Assembly (NCBI GenBank): GCA_023249305.1
Contig: JAHFCU010000005.1
Location: forward strand, 34,274-98,273
Source: Gemmatimonadota bacterium
Lineage (GTDB): Bacteria > Gemmatimonadota > Gemmatimonadetes > Gemmatimonadales > Gemmatimonadaceae
Direction: 5' to 3'
DNA length: 64,000 bases
Shown here in pieces: positions 51,444-61,075 of this stretch. The notes under the pieces were generated by a model that was not told where the DNA came from, did no database searches, and was given only the letters and a program-made list of their open reading frames with translations. Each line of letters starts with the position of its first letter. Position 1 is the first letter of the stretch. Position numbers and translations under genes: made by a program.

Positions 51444-52699
51444 GGTGCCATCTCCAGCACGGCGATCTCGCGCGCGCCCTTGCGCAGTAGGAACCAGCGG
51501 TTGTGCGCCGCGCCGGCGGGGTCAATCTCCACGATGGCCGCGGGGAGCTTCTCGCCATTCACGCTCACCGCGCCTTGGTGCAGCAGCTTGCGCGCCGCGG
51601 TGCGCGACAGTCCGAACGCGCGCTCGAGGGCGTCGAGCACCGGAATCGGCCGCTCGCCGGCGAACCGCGCGCATGGGATCTCGGCCATGAGCGTCTCGAA
51701 GACGTCCACATGCAGTTCGCGCGCATCCACGCGACGGTCGAAGATCACCTGCGACACCCGCTCGGCAAGTAGCGCCGCATCTCGGCCGTGCACCAGCGTC
51801 GTGACCGCGGTGGCGAGACGCCGCTGGGCCGCGCGCTCGTGCGGCGCCGCGGCTAAAGCCGCCGCGAGCGAGTCAATCTCCTCGCGCCCGAGCAGGGTGA
51901 ACATCCGGAGGAAGCGCACGGTGTCCGCGTCGTCGGCGTTCACCCAGAACTGGTAGAACTTGTACGGCGACGTGCGTGCTGCGTCGAGCCAGACCGATCC
52001 CGCTTCGGTCTTGCCGAACTTGGTGCCGCTCGCCGTGGTGATGAGCGGCAGCGTCACGCCATGCGCCTCCTGCTGTACCATGCGGCGGATCAGCTCGGTG
52101 CCGGCCGTGATGTTCCCCCACTGATCGCTGCCGCCGATCTGCGCCGTCACGCCGTAGCGCCGGTGTAGTTCGACGAAATCGTACGCCTGCAGCAGCATGT
52201 ACGAGAACTCAGTGTACGAGATGCCGCCCTCAAGGCGCGACTTCACCGAGTCTTTCTGCATCATCAAGTTGATCGTGAAGTGCTTGCCGACGTCGCGCAT
52301 GAACTCGACGGCGTGCAGTGTCCGCAGCCATTCGGCGTTGTCCACGAGCCGCGCGCCCGTTGCGCCTGTAAAGTCGAGGAACCGCCCGAGCTGCTCGCGC
52401 AGCCCAGCGACGTTGCGGTCAATCTCCTCCACGCCGAGTAGTTGGCGCTCCGTGGCCTTGCCGCTCGGATCGCCGATCATCCCCGTGCCGCCGCCGACGA
52501 GCGCGATCGGGCGATGGCCTGCGCGTTGCAGGTGCACCAGCCCCATGATGGGCACGAGATTGCCGACATGCAGCGAAGCGGCCGTCGGATCGAAGCCGCA
52601 GTAGCCAGTCACCGGGCCCGCCGCGAAATGCGCGGCTGCACCCTCCGTCTGCTGGTACAGCAGCTCGCGCCAGGCGAGTTCAGAGAGGAAGTCGGTCAT
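51440..52699 (-). CDS. tyrS: Tyrosyl-tRNA synthetase
   Basis: Class I aminoacyl-tRNA synthetase of 419 residues. Motifs: GYCGFDPTAASLHVGNLVP (HIGH-type HVGN), GGGTGMIGDPSGK, LQAYDFVEL, IGGSDQWGNI, the KMSKS-equivalent GTKFGKTE, and a C-terminal S4 RNA-binding domain (LSRTAARKLLHQGAVSVNGEK). The ATG at 52699 is selected since preceding in-frame residues (open to 52858) lie in the upstream glycosyltransferase gene and are not TyrS-like. It overlaps that gene by 20 bp. Confidence 0.97.
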   Translation of the reverse strand: MTDFLSELAWRELLYQQTEGAAAHFAAGPVTGYCGFDPTAASLHVGNLVPIMGLVHLQRAGHRPIALVGGGTGMIGDPSGKATERQLLGVEEIDRNVAGLREQLGRFLDFTGATGARLVDNAEWLRTLHAVEFMRDVGKHFTINLMMQKDSVKSRLEGGISYTEFSYMLLQAYDFVELHRRYGVTAQIGGSDQWGNITAGTELIRRMVQQEAHGVTLPLITTASGTKFGKTEAGSVWLDAARTSPYKFYQFWVNADDADTVRFLRMFTLLGREEIDSLAAALAAAPHERAAQRRLATAVTTLVHGRDAALLAERVSQVIFDRRVDARELHVDVFETLMAEIPCARFAGERPIPVLDALERAFGLSRTAARKLLHQGAVSVNGEKLPAAIVEIDPAGAAHNRWFLLRKGAREIAVLEMAP

Positions 52700-53927
52700 C
52701 GCACGGAATATAGGTGCGCGCCGCCTCGGCGAGGAACGCGTACAGGCGATCGGTAACGCCGGCCAGCGCATAGTCCCGGCGCACCACGTCCCACGCCCGG
52801 CGCGCCATCGCGGGGCCCGCCGCGCGTGCGTCCACGCATGCGCGAAGCGCGGCGTCAATTGCCGCCGGTGCGGGGTCTTCGGCGAAGAACGCGCAGTTAT
52901 GCCCGCGCAGGAATTCGTTCGACGCCGCCTGCGCTGGTCCGCACGCGAGTATCGGGCGGCCGGCGGCCATGTAATCGGTCACCTTCGTCTGAATCGAGGA
53001 CCGTGACATGTGCGCCTGGGAAAGTTCGAACGATGACGCGACGACGAGAACGTCGCACGCGCCAAGCGATGCGCCGAGTTGGGTGTAGGGAATGAGCCCG
53101 CCGTCTACCACGCCCCAGCGGCGCCAATCGGCTTCGTACCGCCCCCAGAAGTAGCGGTCGGTGAAGAGCACAAACTCGATGTCCGTGCCCGACTCCCGCA
53201 AGCGCTGCACACCCTGCGCCACGGCGGCGACGGCGTCCCAGTGCATCGGCCACACCGAACCCGCATAGGCGACGCGGAATCTTCCCGGGCGGGGCGCGGC
53301 GAGGGCTGTCGGCTCAGCGTCGCCGATTGGCACGGCGTTGTGCACCACGTGCGCGGGTCGTTCCACTCCGGCGAAGGCGCGCATGGACGTGGCGAGATAC
53401 GGCGATATCGCGAGCCACGCCGACGACGCGCGGAGCAAGTCGCGACCGCGACGCCGTGCGTCGAAGGCGAGCGGGACACCGGACTCGAAGGCGAGCCAGT
53501 CATCCATCAGGTACGTCACGAGCGGCACAGGCGCACGGCACCGCTCGGCCAAGGCGAGGCCCACCGGATGCGTCGGCACGGCAAGCACAAGCTCAGGCGC
53601 GAAACTCGCAATGGCGGCACGATCCCGCAGCGGTCGGAGGCGCACCCACGCGGCGTCCACATGACCCACGTGTTGGCGTAGCGCCGTGGTCACGCGCCCC
53701 GGCAGCCGCGGAGCCGCAGCCAGCACGCGCTGTCCTGCCGCCATCTCCAGCGGCGTCGCCGCACTGCTGCTGATGGCAAGCAGCCGATCAGAAGGGTATC
53801 GCGAAAACAAGTTGACAAGTGTGCGCCCCGCGCCGCGGCTTCCCGGAGAGAGGTCGACATCCGTCACCAGCAGGACGCGCGGCAGCGCAGCCAGTGCGGA
53901 CGGAGAACGCGGCGGCGCCTCCGTCAC
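52680..53927 (-). CDS. Glycosyltransferase (GT4/GT-B type)
   Basis: About 415 residues with GT-B features: [76 protein letters not shown] and [17 protein letters not shown]. The DVLVVASSF to [11 protein letters not shown] stretch occupies the place of the GT4 E-x7-E region. The GTG at 53927 gives a GTGA overlap with the upstream epimerase, the pattern used throughout this window; the GTG at 53945 is the longer alternative. Together with the epimerase it probably builds a surface glycan. The stop overlaps the tyrS start by 20 bp. Confidence 0.75.
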   Translation of the reverse strand: MTEAPPRSPSALAALPRVLLVTDVDLSPGSRGAGRTLVNLFSRYPSDRLLAISSSAATPLEMAAGQRVLAAAPRLPGRVTTALRQHVGHVDAAWVRLRPLRDRAAIASFAPELVLAVPTHPVGLALAERCRAPVPLVTYLMDDWLAFESGVPLAFDARRRGRDLLRASSAWLAISPYLATSMRAFAGVERPAHVVHNAVPIGDAEPTALAAPRPGRFRVAYAGSVWPMHWDAVAAVAQGVQRLRESGTDIEFVLFTDRYFWGRYEADWRRWGVVDGGLIPYTQLGASLGACDVLVVASSFELSQAHMSRSSIQTKVTDYMAAGRPILACGPAQAASNEFLRGHNCAFFAEDPAPAAIDAALRACVDARAAGPAMARRAWDVVRRDYALAGVTDRLYAFLAEAARTYIPCDDRLPL

Positions 53928-54976
53928 GACAGGCGTTGCTGCCACGCCTCGACGATCTCGTCGAAGATCGTCGCCAACGGCACGGTGATGGACCAGCCGG
54001 GGTAGTGCGCCATCATCTTGCGCAGGTCGCTGTAGTAGCAGATGTGGTCGCCGATGCGGTTCTTCTCGTCATACTCGTGGCGCATGCGCTTGCCCGTGCG
54101 CTCGGCCACCATCTGAAATGCCTCGAGGATTGAGCAGGCGTTTCCCTTGCCGCCGCCGAGGTTGTAGACCTCGCCCACGCGCGGCGCGGCAATGAACGCC
54201 TCAGCGAACTTCGCGACGTCGCGCGAGTGGATGTTGTCACGCACTTGCTTCCCTTTGTAACCGAACACGCGATACAACCCGCCCTCGACGTTCACCTTCA
54301 CGAGATAACTAAGGAAGCCGTGCAGTTCGACGCCGGCATGACTCGGACCAGTCAGGCAGCCGCCGCGCAGCGCGCACGTGCGCATGCCGAAATAGCGGCC
54401 GTACTCCTGCACGAGCACGTCGGCGGCAACCTTGGACGCGCCGAATATCGAGTGCGTGGACTGATCGATGCGAAAGCTCTCGGCGATCCCGTGCGCGTAC
54501 GCCGGGTCCGCGTAGTCCCAGCGCGTCTCGAGTTCGACGAGCTTCAGTTCGTTGGGCGCGTCACCGTACACCTTGTTCGTGCTGAAGTGCACAAAGGGCG
54601 CTTCCGGGCAATGCACGCGCGCGGCCTGCAGCAAGTTGAGCGTGCCGACGGCGTTCGTGTCGAAATCATCGAACGGAATGCTCGCCGCCCGGTCGTGGCT
54701 CGGCTGTGCGGCGGCGTGCACGATAGCGTTGGGCTTGAGCTCGCGCATCAGCGCATCAACCCCGGCGCGGTCGCGCACGTCGAGTTCGTGGTGGCGGAAG
54801 TTCTTGTGCGCCTCGGTCAGCCTCCGCTGCATGAATCGCGTGTCGCCGCCCGGTCCGAAGAAGACGGCTCGCTGGTTGCTGTCGACGCCGTGTACATCCC
54901 ACCCGAGCGCGGCGAAATGTGCGACCATCTCGGACCCGATCAGGCCCGACGATCCCGTGACGAGAAGGCGTGACAT
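53924..54976 (-). CDS. NAD-dependent sugar-nucleotide epimerase/dehydratase (extended SDR)
   Basis: 350-residue extended short-chain dehydrogenase, resembling CDP-tyvelose/UDP-glucose 4-epimerase types. N-terminal nucleotide site [11 protein letters not shown], acidic [14 protein letters not shown], and substrate loop STNKVYGD. The catalytic Y-x3-K appears as F178-G-A-S-K182, so the usual Tyr is Phe. [19 protein letters not shown] and [14 protein letters not shown] follow. Whether it still epimerises or only binds substrate is uncertain. It is the first gene of a three-gene minus-strand unit with the glycosyltransferase and tyrS, and diverges from the PBP gene. Confidence 0.85.
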   Translation of the reverse strand: MSRLLVTGSSGLIGSEMVAHFAALGWDVHGVDSNQRAVFFGPGGDTRFMQRRLTEAHKNFRHHELDVRDRAGVDALMRELKPNAIVHAAAQPSHDRAASIPFDDFDTNAVGTLNLLQAARVHCPEAPFVHFSTNKVYGDAPNELKLVELETRWDYADPAYAHGIAESFRIDQSTHSIFGASKVAADVLVQEYGRYFGMRTCALRGGCLTGPSHAGVELHGFLSYLVKVNVEGGLYRVFGYKGKQVRDNIHSRDVAKFAEAFIAAPRVGEVYNLGGGKGNACSILEAFQMVAERTGKRMRHEYDEKNRIGDHICYYSDLRKMMAHYPGWSITVPLATIFDEIVEAWQQRLS

Positions 54977-55102
54977 ACCTCAGAAGCTAAAGCGCACAGC
55001 GGGGGAGGGAAGTCGGGAGCGCCGCACTGACCCGCCGGGCTTTGCGGCACTCGCGCGCCGCGCCCCCCGTCCGCCGTACGCGCGTGATAGATTCACGATC
55101 CG

Positions 55103-57256
55103 ATGAAGAAGCCCGTGCGCTACGCGCTCATCGCCTTGGCGTCGCTCGCCGCCGCGTCGCTGGCCGTCGTTGCCCTCAGTTGGATGCTCGTCTGCTCGGG
55201 CAACCGCTGCCCGTCGATCAGCGTGCTCGAGAAGTACCGGCCGCGGCAGACGTCCAAGCTCTTCGCCGCCGACGGGCGATTCGTCGCCGAACTTGGCCTC
55301 GAGCGCCGCACGCTCGTTCCGATCGCGCAGATCCCCAAAGTCGTGAAGTCGGCGTTCATCATCACCGAGGACCGGCGCTTCTACGAGCACAACGGCATTG
55401 ACTTCGTCGGCGTCTTCCGGGCCGGTCTCGCGAATGTGCGCCGCGCCGGCTTTGCGCAGGGGTTCTCGACCATCACGATGCAGCTTGCGCGCAACGTCTT
55501 CCCGCAGCAGCTGACGCGCGAAAAGACCCCCCTGCGCAAGCTGCGCGAGGCGAAGGTGGCTCGCGCCATCGAGGCGACGTACAGCAAGGACCACATCCTC
55601 GAGTTGTATCTCAACCAGATTAACCTCGGCGGCGGCGCATACGGCGTGGAGACCGCGAGCCAGCGCTACTTCGGCAAGCCGGTGCGCGACCTCAACCTCG
55701 CCGAAGCGGCCACCCTGGCCGCGCTTCCTAAGGCGCCAGGGCGATACAACCCGCGACGCTTCCCCGAACGGGCCATTCAGCGCCGCAATACCGTCCTTGA
55801 GTTGATGCGCCGAGAGGGCGCCATCAGCGACGCCGACGCGTCGCTGGCCAAGGCCTATCCGCTGCGCCTCGCGCACGGCGCGTCGGGTGACGTGGCGCCG
55901 TACTTCGTCGAGTGGGTGCGTCAGACGCTCGAAGCGAAGTTCGGCGAGCGCATCTACCAGGAAGGACTGCGCGTCTACACCACGCTTGACCTCGAGCTGC
56001 AGGGCGCCGCGGAGCGTGCCCTCGAACGTCAACTGAAGGCCGTGGAAGGCGGCGCCGCGGGCGCATTTCCGCACCGGACGTACGAAGAGATCATGGCCGC
56101 CTTGGCGGCCGCCGACGCGCCCGCGCCCGGCACCGTGACGCCGTACCTGCAGGGCGCGTTCATCGTGCTCGACCCGCGCAACGGCGCGGTGCGTGCGTTG
56201 GTGGGCGGTCGCGACTACGACGACTCCAAGTTCAACCGCGCCACGCAGGCCCTGCGCCAGCCCGGCTCGACGTTCAAGCCCATCGTCTATGCCACCGCCA
56301 TCCAGAGCGGACGCCCGCCGTCCTACGTGCTCGACGACGCACCGGTGGAACTCCCCCAGATCGCCGGCGACACGTGGCAACCGCGCAACTACGACCTGAA
56401 GTTCGAAGGGCCTATGGTCATGCGCCGCGCGCTCTACCAGTCGCGCAACATGCCCGCCATCCGCCTCGGCATGGAACTCGGCGAGCAGAGCGTCGTGGAC
56501 ATGGCCCGCAAGTTCGGCCTCACGACGCCCATTCCCGAGTATCCGTCCATCCATATCGGCTCGGCCGACGTCATCCCGCTGCAGCTGGTCGCCGCGTACT
56601 CGACGTTTGCCAATCTCGGCTGGCGCGTCGCCCCACTGGCGATCCTGCGCGTCGAGGACGCCAAGGGCAATGAACTCTGGAAGCCCGAGATCACGCGCGA
56701 ACCGGTGCTCGCGCCCGAGGAAGCGTGGCTGATGGTGGACATGATGAAAGACGTGCTGCGCCGCGGAAGCGCCGCGGGCGCGGTCGCCAACTCGGGATTC
56801 AACCTCCCCGCTGGCGGCAAGACGGGCACGACAAACGACTACACCGACGTCTGGTTCATCGGATATACCGCCGACCTCGTGGCTGGCGTGTGGATGGGCT
56901 TCGACAAGCCGCAGAAGATCATGCCCAACGCGCAGGGCGGACGGCTCGCGGCGCCCGCGTGGACGCAGTTCATGATCGAGGCGTACCAGCGCAAGCCGGC
57001 GCCGCCCGACTGGCCGCGCCCCGCTTCGCTCGTGTCACGGCAAGTGGACGACTTCACGGGATTGCTCGCGAATCCGGGGTGTCCCACAACGGACGCGTAC
57101 TTCGAGTGGTTCATTCCAGGTACGCAGCCCATCGCTGAATGCCCGCCGCGTGAAATCGGCGCGCGGCCCACGCCCCTGCCCGACACGCGCCCCCCGCGCA
57201 AGACACCCAACACGCCGCCCGGCGCATCGTCCGCTGCGCCCGCACGCAAGCCGTGA
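55103..57256 (+). CDS. Class A penicillin-binding protein (PBP1a type)
   Basis: Bifunctional peptidoglycan synthase of 717 residues. One N-terminal membrane helix, then the GT51 glycosyltransferase domain (SAFIITEDRRFYEHNGID with catalytic Glu, QGFSTITMQLARNVFP, LELYLNQINLGGGAYGVE). The transpeptidase domain follows with all three penicillin-binding motifs: SxxK in QPGSTFKP, SxN in LYQSRNMPA, and KTG in GGKTGTTND. The short C-terminal tail is Pro-rich. The stop overlaps the amidohydrolase start (GTGA). It works in the periplasm in cell-wall elongation. Confidence 0.96.
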   Translation: MKKPVRYALIALASLAAASLAVVALSWMLVCSGNRCPSISVLEKYRPRQTSKLFAADGRFVAELGLERRTLVPIAQIPKVVKSAFIITEDRRFYEHNGIDFVGVFRAGLANVRRAGFAQGFSTITMQLARNVFPQQLTREKTPLRKLREAKVARAIEATYSKDHILELYLNQINLGGGAYGVETASQRYFGKPVRDLNLAEAATLAALPKAPGRYNPRRFPERAIQRRNTVLELMRREGAISDADASLAKAYPLRLAHGASGDVAPYFVEWVRQTLEAKFGERIYQEGLRVYTTLDLELQGAAERALERQLKAVEGGAAGAFPHRTYEEIMAALAAADAPAPGTVTPYLQGAFIVLDPRNGAVRALVGGRDYDDSKFNRATQALRQPGSTFKPIVYATAIQSGRPPSYVLDDAPVELPQIAGDTWQPRNYDLKFEGPMVMRRALYQSRNMPAIRLGMELGEQSVVDMARKFGLTTPIPEYPSIHIGSADVIPLQLVAAYSTFANLGWRVAPLAILRVEDAKGNELWKPEITREPVLAPEEAWLMVDMMKDVLRRGSAAGAVANSGFNLPAGGKTGTTNDYTDVWFIGYTADLVAGVWMGFDKPQKIMPNAQGGRLAAPAWTQFMIEAYQRKPAPPDWPRPASLVSRQVDDFTGLLANPGCPTTDAYFEWFIPGTQPIAECPPREIGARPTPLPDTRPPRKTPNTPPGASSAAPARKP

Positions 57257-58608
57257 GCGTTGAGCGCACCAGGTATCACGCGCGCTGGGTGCTCCCCATT
57301 GCCGCGCCGCCCATCGCGGATGGCACGGTAGTCGTCGACGGTGATCGCCTCGCGTGGGTCGGCCCGCGCACGACGGCGCCAGCCGGCGGCGTGGACGATG
57401 AACTCGGCGAGGCCGTCCTCATGCCCGGCCTCGTCAACGCGCATACGCATCTTGAGCTCACCGTCATGCGGGGCTTCCTTGAGGAGCTTCCGTTCTTCGA
57501 CTGGGTCCGCACGCTGACGCGTGCGCGGCACTTCGTGCTCGACGAAGCGAAGCTGCTCGACTCTGCGCGGCTCGGGGTCGTGGAGGGATTGATCGCTGGC
57601 GTCACCACCTTTGCCGACACGGGAAGCTCCGCCGCACCGTTCCACGCCCTGCGTCAGCTCGGGGCGCGCGGCATCGCCTATCGCGAGGTCTTCGGTCCCG
57701 ATCCCGCGCAGGTCGACGATTCGCTCGCGGGACTCAAGGCCAGCGTCGCCGCCATGCGCGCCGATGAAACGCCACTGGTGCGGGTCGGCGTGTCGCCGCA
57801 CGCGCCGTACAGCGTCAGCGACGATCTCTTCGCGGCGGTGGCGGCGTATGCTATCGCCGATGACTTACCCATCGCCGTGCATATCGCCGAGAGCGAGGAG
57901 GAGACCCTCCTCGTCGAGCGTGCCCAGGGGCCGTTTGCCGATTTCCTGCGTTCGCGCGGCATTGACGTAGAGGCGCGCGCGCGTTCGCCGATCACGCTGC
58001 TCGAGCGCTGCGGCGTGCTCGCCGCGCGGCCGCTGCTCATCCACGCCGTGCGCGTCGACGCGCCGGATATCGCGGCCATGGCGCGCCATCGCTGCGCGGT
58101 AGCGCACTGCCCGGCGAGCAACGCGAAGCTCGCGCACCGCGTCGCACCGCTCCTTGAGATGCTCGACGCCGGGCTCGATGTTGGCCTCGGCTCCGACTCG
58201 ATGGCGAGCAACAACCGCATGGACCTGCTCGGTGAGGGGCGGCTCGCGATGCTGCAGCAGCGCGAGCGCACGCGAAGGGTTGACGCATTGTCCGCCGCGC
58301 GCGTGCTCGAACTCGCCACGCGCGATGGCGCGCGCTCCCTCGGGCTCGGCGATGCCGTCGGCGTGCTCGCCGAAGGCTGCCAGGCAGATCTCGCGGCGTT
58401 CACACTTGATGGCATTCGCGGGCCGGTGCACGACATCGCGACCGCCGTCGTCCATGCGGGGGGAACCCCTGCCCTCCGCACGGTGGTTGCCGGACGCGTG
58501 CGCGTGCGCGACGGCGTAGTGTTGCAGCACGATGCATCGTTGACAGAGCGCGTGCGGCAGTCGGCCGATGCCTTGGCCCGCTGGCGCCGCGCTGACACCA
58601 TCAAGTAG
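57253..58608 (+). CDS. Amidohydrolase (MtaD/SAH-deaminase or aminodeoxyfutalosine-deaminase type)
   Basis: 451-residue metal-dependent deaminase of the AtzA/TrzN/MtaD branch. HxH metal site in MPGLVNAHTHLEL, third His in VSPHAPYSVS, AVHIAESEEE with the catalytic acid region, ALLIHAVRV-type His (LLIHAVRVD), CPASNAKL and the final Asp in GLGSDSMASN. Likely substrates are S-adenosylhomocysteine, methylthioadenosine or aminodeoxyfutalosine in the alternative menaquinone pathway; sequence alone does not decide. GTG start overlapping the PBP stop. Cytosolic. Confidence 0.88.
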   Translation: MSVERTRYHARWVLPIAAPPIADGTVVVDGDRLAWVGPRTTAPAGGVDDELGEAVLMPGLVNAHTHLELTVMRGFLEELPFFDWVRTLTRARHFVLDEAKLLDSARLGVVEGLIAGVTTFADTGSSAAPFHALRQLGARGIAYREVFGPDPAQVDDSLAGLKASVAAMRADETPLVRVGVSPHAPYSVSDDLFAAVAAYAIADDLPIAVHIAESEEETLLVERAQGPFADFLRSRGIDVEARARSPITLLERCGVLAARPLLIHAVRVDAPDIAAMARHRCAVAHCPASNAKLAHRVAPLLEMLDAGLDVGLGSDSMASNNRMDLLGEGRLAMLQQRERTRRVDALSAARVLELATRDGARSLGLGDAVGVLAEGCQADLAAFTLDGIRGPVHDIATAVVHAGGTPALRTVVAGRVRVRDGVVLQHDASLTERVRQSADALARWRRADTIK

Positions 58609-58699
58609 AATTCGGCGGCCCCTGAACGGGAACCGTCGTTTGAAGTGGGTTGCCGTGCTCTGTCGTTCTCCGTCGCGCACTTGAGGGAGCAGAGTCTTC

Positions 58700-59659
58700 G
58701 TGTCTTCGCAATCATCCACCAGCGGCGCTACCCAGAAGATCTGGCGTGATGGCGCGCTCGTGGATTTCCAGGATGCCACCATCCACGTGATGTCCCACGT
58801 GGTGCATTACGGCTCGTCGGTGTTTGAGGGTATCCGCTGTTATGAAACGCCCTTCGGCGGCGCGGTCTTCCGCCTGCGGGATCACATTCGCCGGCTGGTC
58901 GATTCCGCGAAGATCTACCGCATGGACCTGCGGTACTCCGCGGACGAGCTTTCCCAGGCCGTCGTCGACACGATCGCGGCCAACGAGCTCAAGGAGTGCT
59001 ACATCCGTCCGCTCGTCGCGCGCACCGGCCAGCAAATGGGCGTCCATCCGGGCAACGCGCCCGTCGAGACGTTCATCATCTGCTGGATATGGGGACGCTA
59101 CCTCGGCGAGGAGGCTCTTGAGCGCGGCGTGGATGTCCGCATCTCAAGCTGGCGCCGCGCGGCCGGCAGCACGTTCCCGACGATGGCCAAGGCCGGCGGC
59201 AACTACCTGAGCTCCCAGTTGACGAAGATGGAGGCGAAGGCGGACGACTACATCGAGGGCATCATGCTCGATGTGCACGGCCACGTGTCGGAAGGGAGCG
59301 GCGAGAACCTGTTCGTCGTGCGCGACGGGGCCCTCTACACGTCCACGATCGGCTCGGGAATCTTGCAGGGGATCACGCGTAACTCGGTGATGCGGATCGC
59401 TGGCGATCTCGGCATCGAGGTACGCGAGTCGCCCATTCCGCGCGAGATGCTCTACGTCGCCGACGAAGTGTTCTTCTGCGGCACCGCTGCCGAGCTCACC
59501 CCAGTGCGCTCGATAGACCGCATCAAGGTCGGCGAAGGCCGCCGCGGCCCGGTGACCAAGGCCATCCAGCAGAAGTATCTCGGTATAGCGGCCGGACGCA
59601 TTCCGGATCCGTACGGTTGGCTCACCCCGGTTCCTAGTCCCGCGATTGCGGGCAGATGA
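58700..59659 (+). CDS. ilvE: Branched-chain amino acid aminotransferase
   Basis: PLP fold-type IV enzyme of 319 residues performing the last step of Val, Leu and Ile synthesis. Landmarks: KIWRDGALVDFQDATIHVMSH, VHYGSSVFEGIRCYET, IRPLVARTGQQMGV, the PLP lysine in TMAKAGGNYLSS, and GHVSEGSGENLF. It starts with GTG preceded by GGGAG. A 91-bp gap separates it from the amidohydrolase, so it may have its own promoter, though I could not identify one. Confidence 0.95.
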   Translation: MSSQSSTSGATQKIWRDGALVDFQDATIHVMSHVVHYGSSVFEGIRCYETPFGGAVFRLRDHIRRLVDSAKIYRMDLRYSADELSQAVVDTIAANELKECYIRPLVARTGQQMGVHPGNAPVETFIICWIWGRYLGEEALERGVDVRISSWRRAAGSTFPTMAKAGGNYLSSQLTKMEAKADDYIEGIMLDVHGHVSEGSGENLFVVRDGALYTSTIGSGILQGITRNSVMRIAGDLGIEVRESPIPREMLYVADEVFFCGTAAELTPVRSIDRIKVGEGRRGPVTKAIQQKYLGIAAGRIPDPYGWLTPVPSPAIAGR

Positions 59660-59703
59660 CGGTGCGGCCGTCGCGCATCGCATTCACCCGCTTGGAGGTT
59701 TAG

Positions 59704-60276
59704 GTGCTCGTCGGCTGCCTTGCCCTCAACTCGTCCTTCGAACCGCTGACGCTCGTGCCAACGCGCCGGGCGGTGCGGCTCGTCATTGATGGCAAGGCCG
59801 AGATTGTCGAGGCAGACCGCGACCGCTCCGTGCGTTCCGCGAATCGGCGCTTTCCGCACCCCGTCGTCATCCGGCTCACGAAGTACGTGCACGTGCCGCG
59901 GCGCTTCCGGCGCCATGTGACGAATACCTTCCTGTTCGCGCGCGATCACTACCGCTGCCAGTATTGCGGTCGCGTCTCGGCGGTGCTCAGGCCGCGCGAG
60001 TCGCTCACTCGCGACCACATCGTGCCGCTCTCGCGCGGCGGCGACAACTCGTGGACCAACGTCGTGACCGCGTGCAGTTCATGCAACACGCGCAAGGCGA
60101 ACCGTCTGGCGAGCGAGATCGGCATGCGGCTGCTCCATACTCCGGTGGAGCCGCACTTCGTGTACTTGTCGTGGGCGGTCCGCAAACTCACCCCCACGCA
60201 GAGCAAGTACATCCGCCTGTTCTACGGCGCGGCGATGCTGCACGAAGTCGAGCGGACGGTGGACAGCAGACGATAG
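59704..60276 (+). CDS. HNH endonuclease family protein
   Basis: 190 residues. The N-terminal ~80 residues (LALNSSFEPLTLVPTRRAVRLVI) form a domain seen in many free-standing HNH proteins of GC-rich phyla. The C-terminal half has the HNH core with zinc pairs: RDHYRCQYCGR, then RESLTRDHIVPLSRGG and TACSSCNTRKAN. Such proteins are often chromosomal, with no known partner; a role in DNA repair or defence is possible but unproven. GTG start with GGAGG about 5 bases upstream. A strong terminator follows at 60305. Confidence 0.88.
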   Translation: MLVGCLALNSSFEPLTLVPTRRAVRLVIDGKAEIVEADRDRSVRSANRRFPHPVVIRLTKYVHVPRRFRRHVTNTFLFARDHYRCQYCGRVSAVLRPRESLTRDHIVPLSRGGDNSWTNVVTACSSCNTRKANRLASEIGMRLLHTPVEPHFVYLSWAVRKLTPTQSKYIRLFYGAAMLHEVERTVDSRR

Positions 60277-60304
60277 GGCGTTCGAGCGAGGCGGTCGTTA
60301 TGCA

Positions 60305-60340
60305 GAGGGCGGACTCGGCCTGAGTCCGCCCTCGCAGTTT
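60305..60340 (+). terminator. Intrinsic terminator after the HNH gene
   Basis: 12-bp perfect stem GAGGGCGGACTC with a 5-base loop, followed by GCAGTTTT. It is the only hairpin in the window with a T-run, 28 bp past the stop. Confidence 0.8.
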
Positions 60341-60380
60341 TCCGCGATGCCATTGCGCTCGCCTGTCCTCCATCGCGGTC

Positions 60381-60422
60381 CATCTACCGTCTACCATCTA
60401 CCGTCTGCCGTCTGCCGTCCGC
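60381..60422. repeat. Six tandem copies of a 7-bp unit
   Basis: CATCTAC CGTCTAC and variants: six consecutive heptamers of consensus C-G/A-T-C-T-A/G-C. The last three units encode the final residues of the minus-strand gene ending at 60398, and a unit boundary supplies its TAG stop. Confidence 0.75.
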
Positions 60423-61075
60423 ACCTCAAACACTCCCGTCCGCTCCTCATACTCGCGCCGCTCACCGCCGAGCAGCCGCGACGCGAGGGTCCGGATGCCG
60501 CGGCCAATCACCGTGCCCGGGTTGCGCTCTCCGCGCACCGCGGGTCGCAGTTCGCCGCGCAGCCAGCGCTCCACCTCGTCGAGGTCGGTGACCGATAGCG
60601 CCTCCACGGAGAGCGTCGCCTGATAGAAGAAGCGCCGGCGGCTCGCGAAGGCGACGATCTGGGCGCGCACCGGTCGTGCGACCGCCGCCTCGGCGTCGCT
60701 GAGTTGCGTGAAGCGCCCGAGCGAAAACGGCCGGTCGCTGACCATCTGCGTGACGTCGTACGCGCGCTCCACCGCCAGCCACCGCACCACGACGTCCCAT
60801 TCGACGATCCGCTCAAGGTCGCTGGACCAGGTGCCGACGCTCCACAGCTCCACGGTGAAATGCAGCCGCGCCGGAAAGCCGCTGGCCAGCAGTTCCTGCA
60901 GCTTGCGACCGGAGAGCATCCGTGACGCGATCACTACCGGCCCCGTGCGCGTCAGTTGATCAGTGCTCGGCGCGGTGATGGAGAGTGTCGGGCGCTCCTG
61001 CGCCGGCGCCCCGCGCGCCGACGCGCAGAGGAGCGCGACGGCGAGTGGCAACGCCCGGAGCGGGAAGCGTGGCAT
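60398..61075 (-). CDS. Exported DUF4390-like protein
   Basis: 225 residues from the ATG at 61075 with a signal peptide (LRALPLAVALLCASARGAPAQ). The mature part has ARLHFTVELWSVGTWSSDLER, WDVVVRWLAVERAYDVTQMV and a RRFFYQATLSVEALSVTDLDEVERWLRG tail, a pattern resembling DUF4390, a periplasmic domain often encoded next to NtrY/NtrX two-component genes. That fits the NtrX-type gene upstream on this strand. It overlaps the barrel gene's stop by one base (TGATG). Its last seven codons and stop come from a 7-bp tandem repeat. Confidence 0.6.
   Translation of the reverse strand: MPRFPLRALPLAVALLCASARGAPAQERPTLSITAPSTDQLTRTGPVVIASRMLSGRKLQELLASGFPARLHFTVELWSVGTWSSDLERIVEWDVVVRWLAVERAYDVTQMVSDRPFSLGRFTQLSDAEAAVARPVRAQIVAFASRRRFFYQATLSVEALSVTDLDEVERWLRGELRPAVRGERNPGTVIGRGIRTLASRLLGGERREYEERTGVFEVRTADGRR

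Noticed and set aside
54980..56554. 524-residue open frame opposite the penicillin-binding protein gene
   Set aside because: Shadow of the PBP coding strand. All catalytic motifs lie on the plus strand, and the antisense product is compositionally biased.
58609..58699. tRNA gene in the gap before ilvE
   Set aside because: No cloverleaf could be drawn and there is no T-loop GGTTCGAATCC-like sequence. The same check in the other gaps over 70 bp found none.
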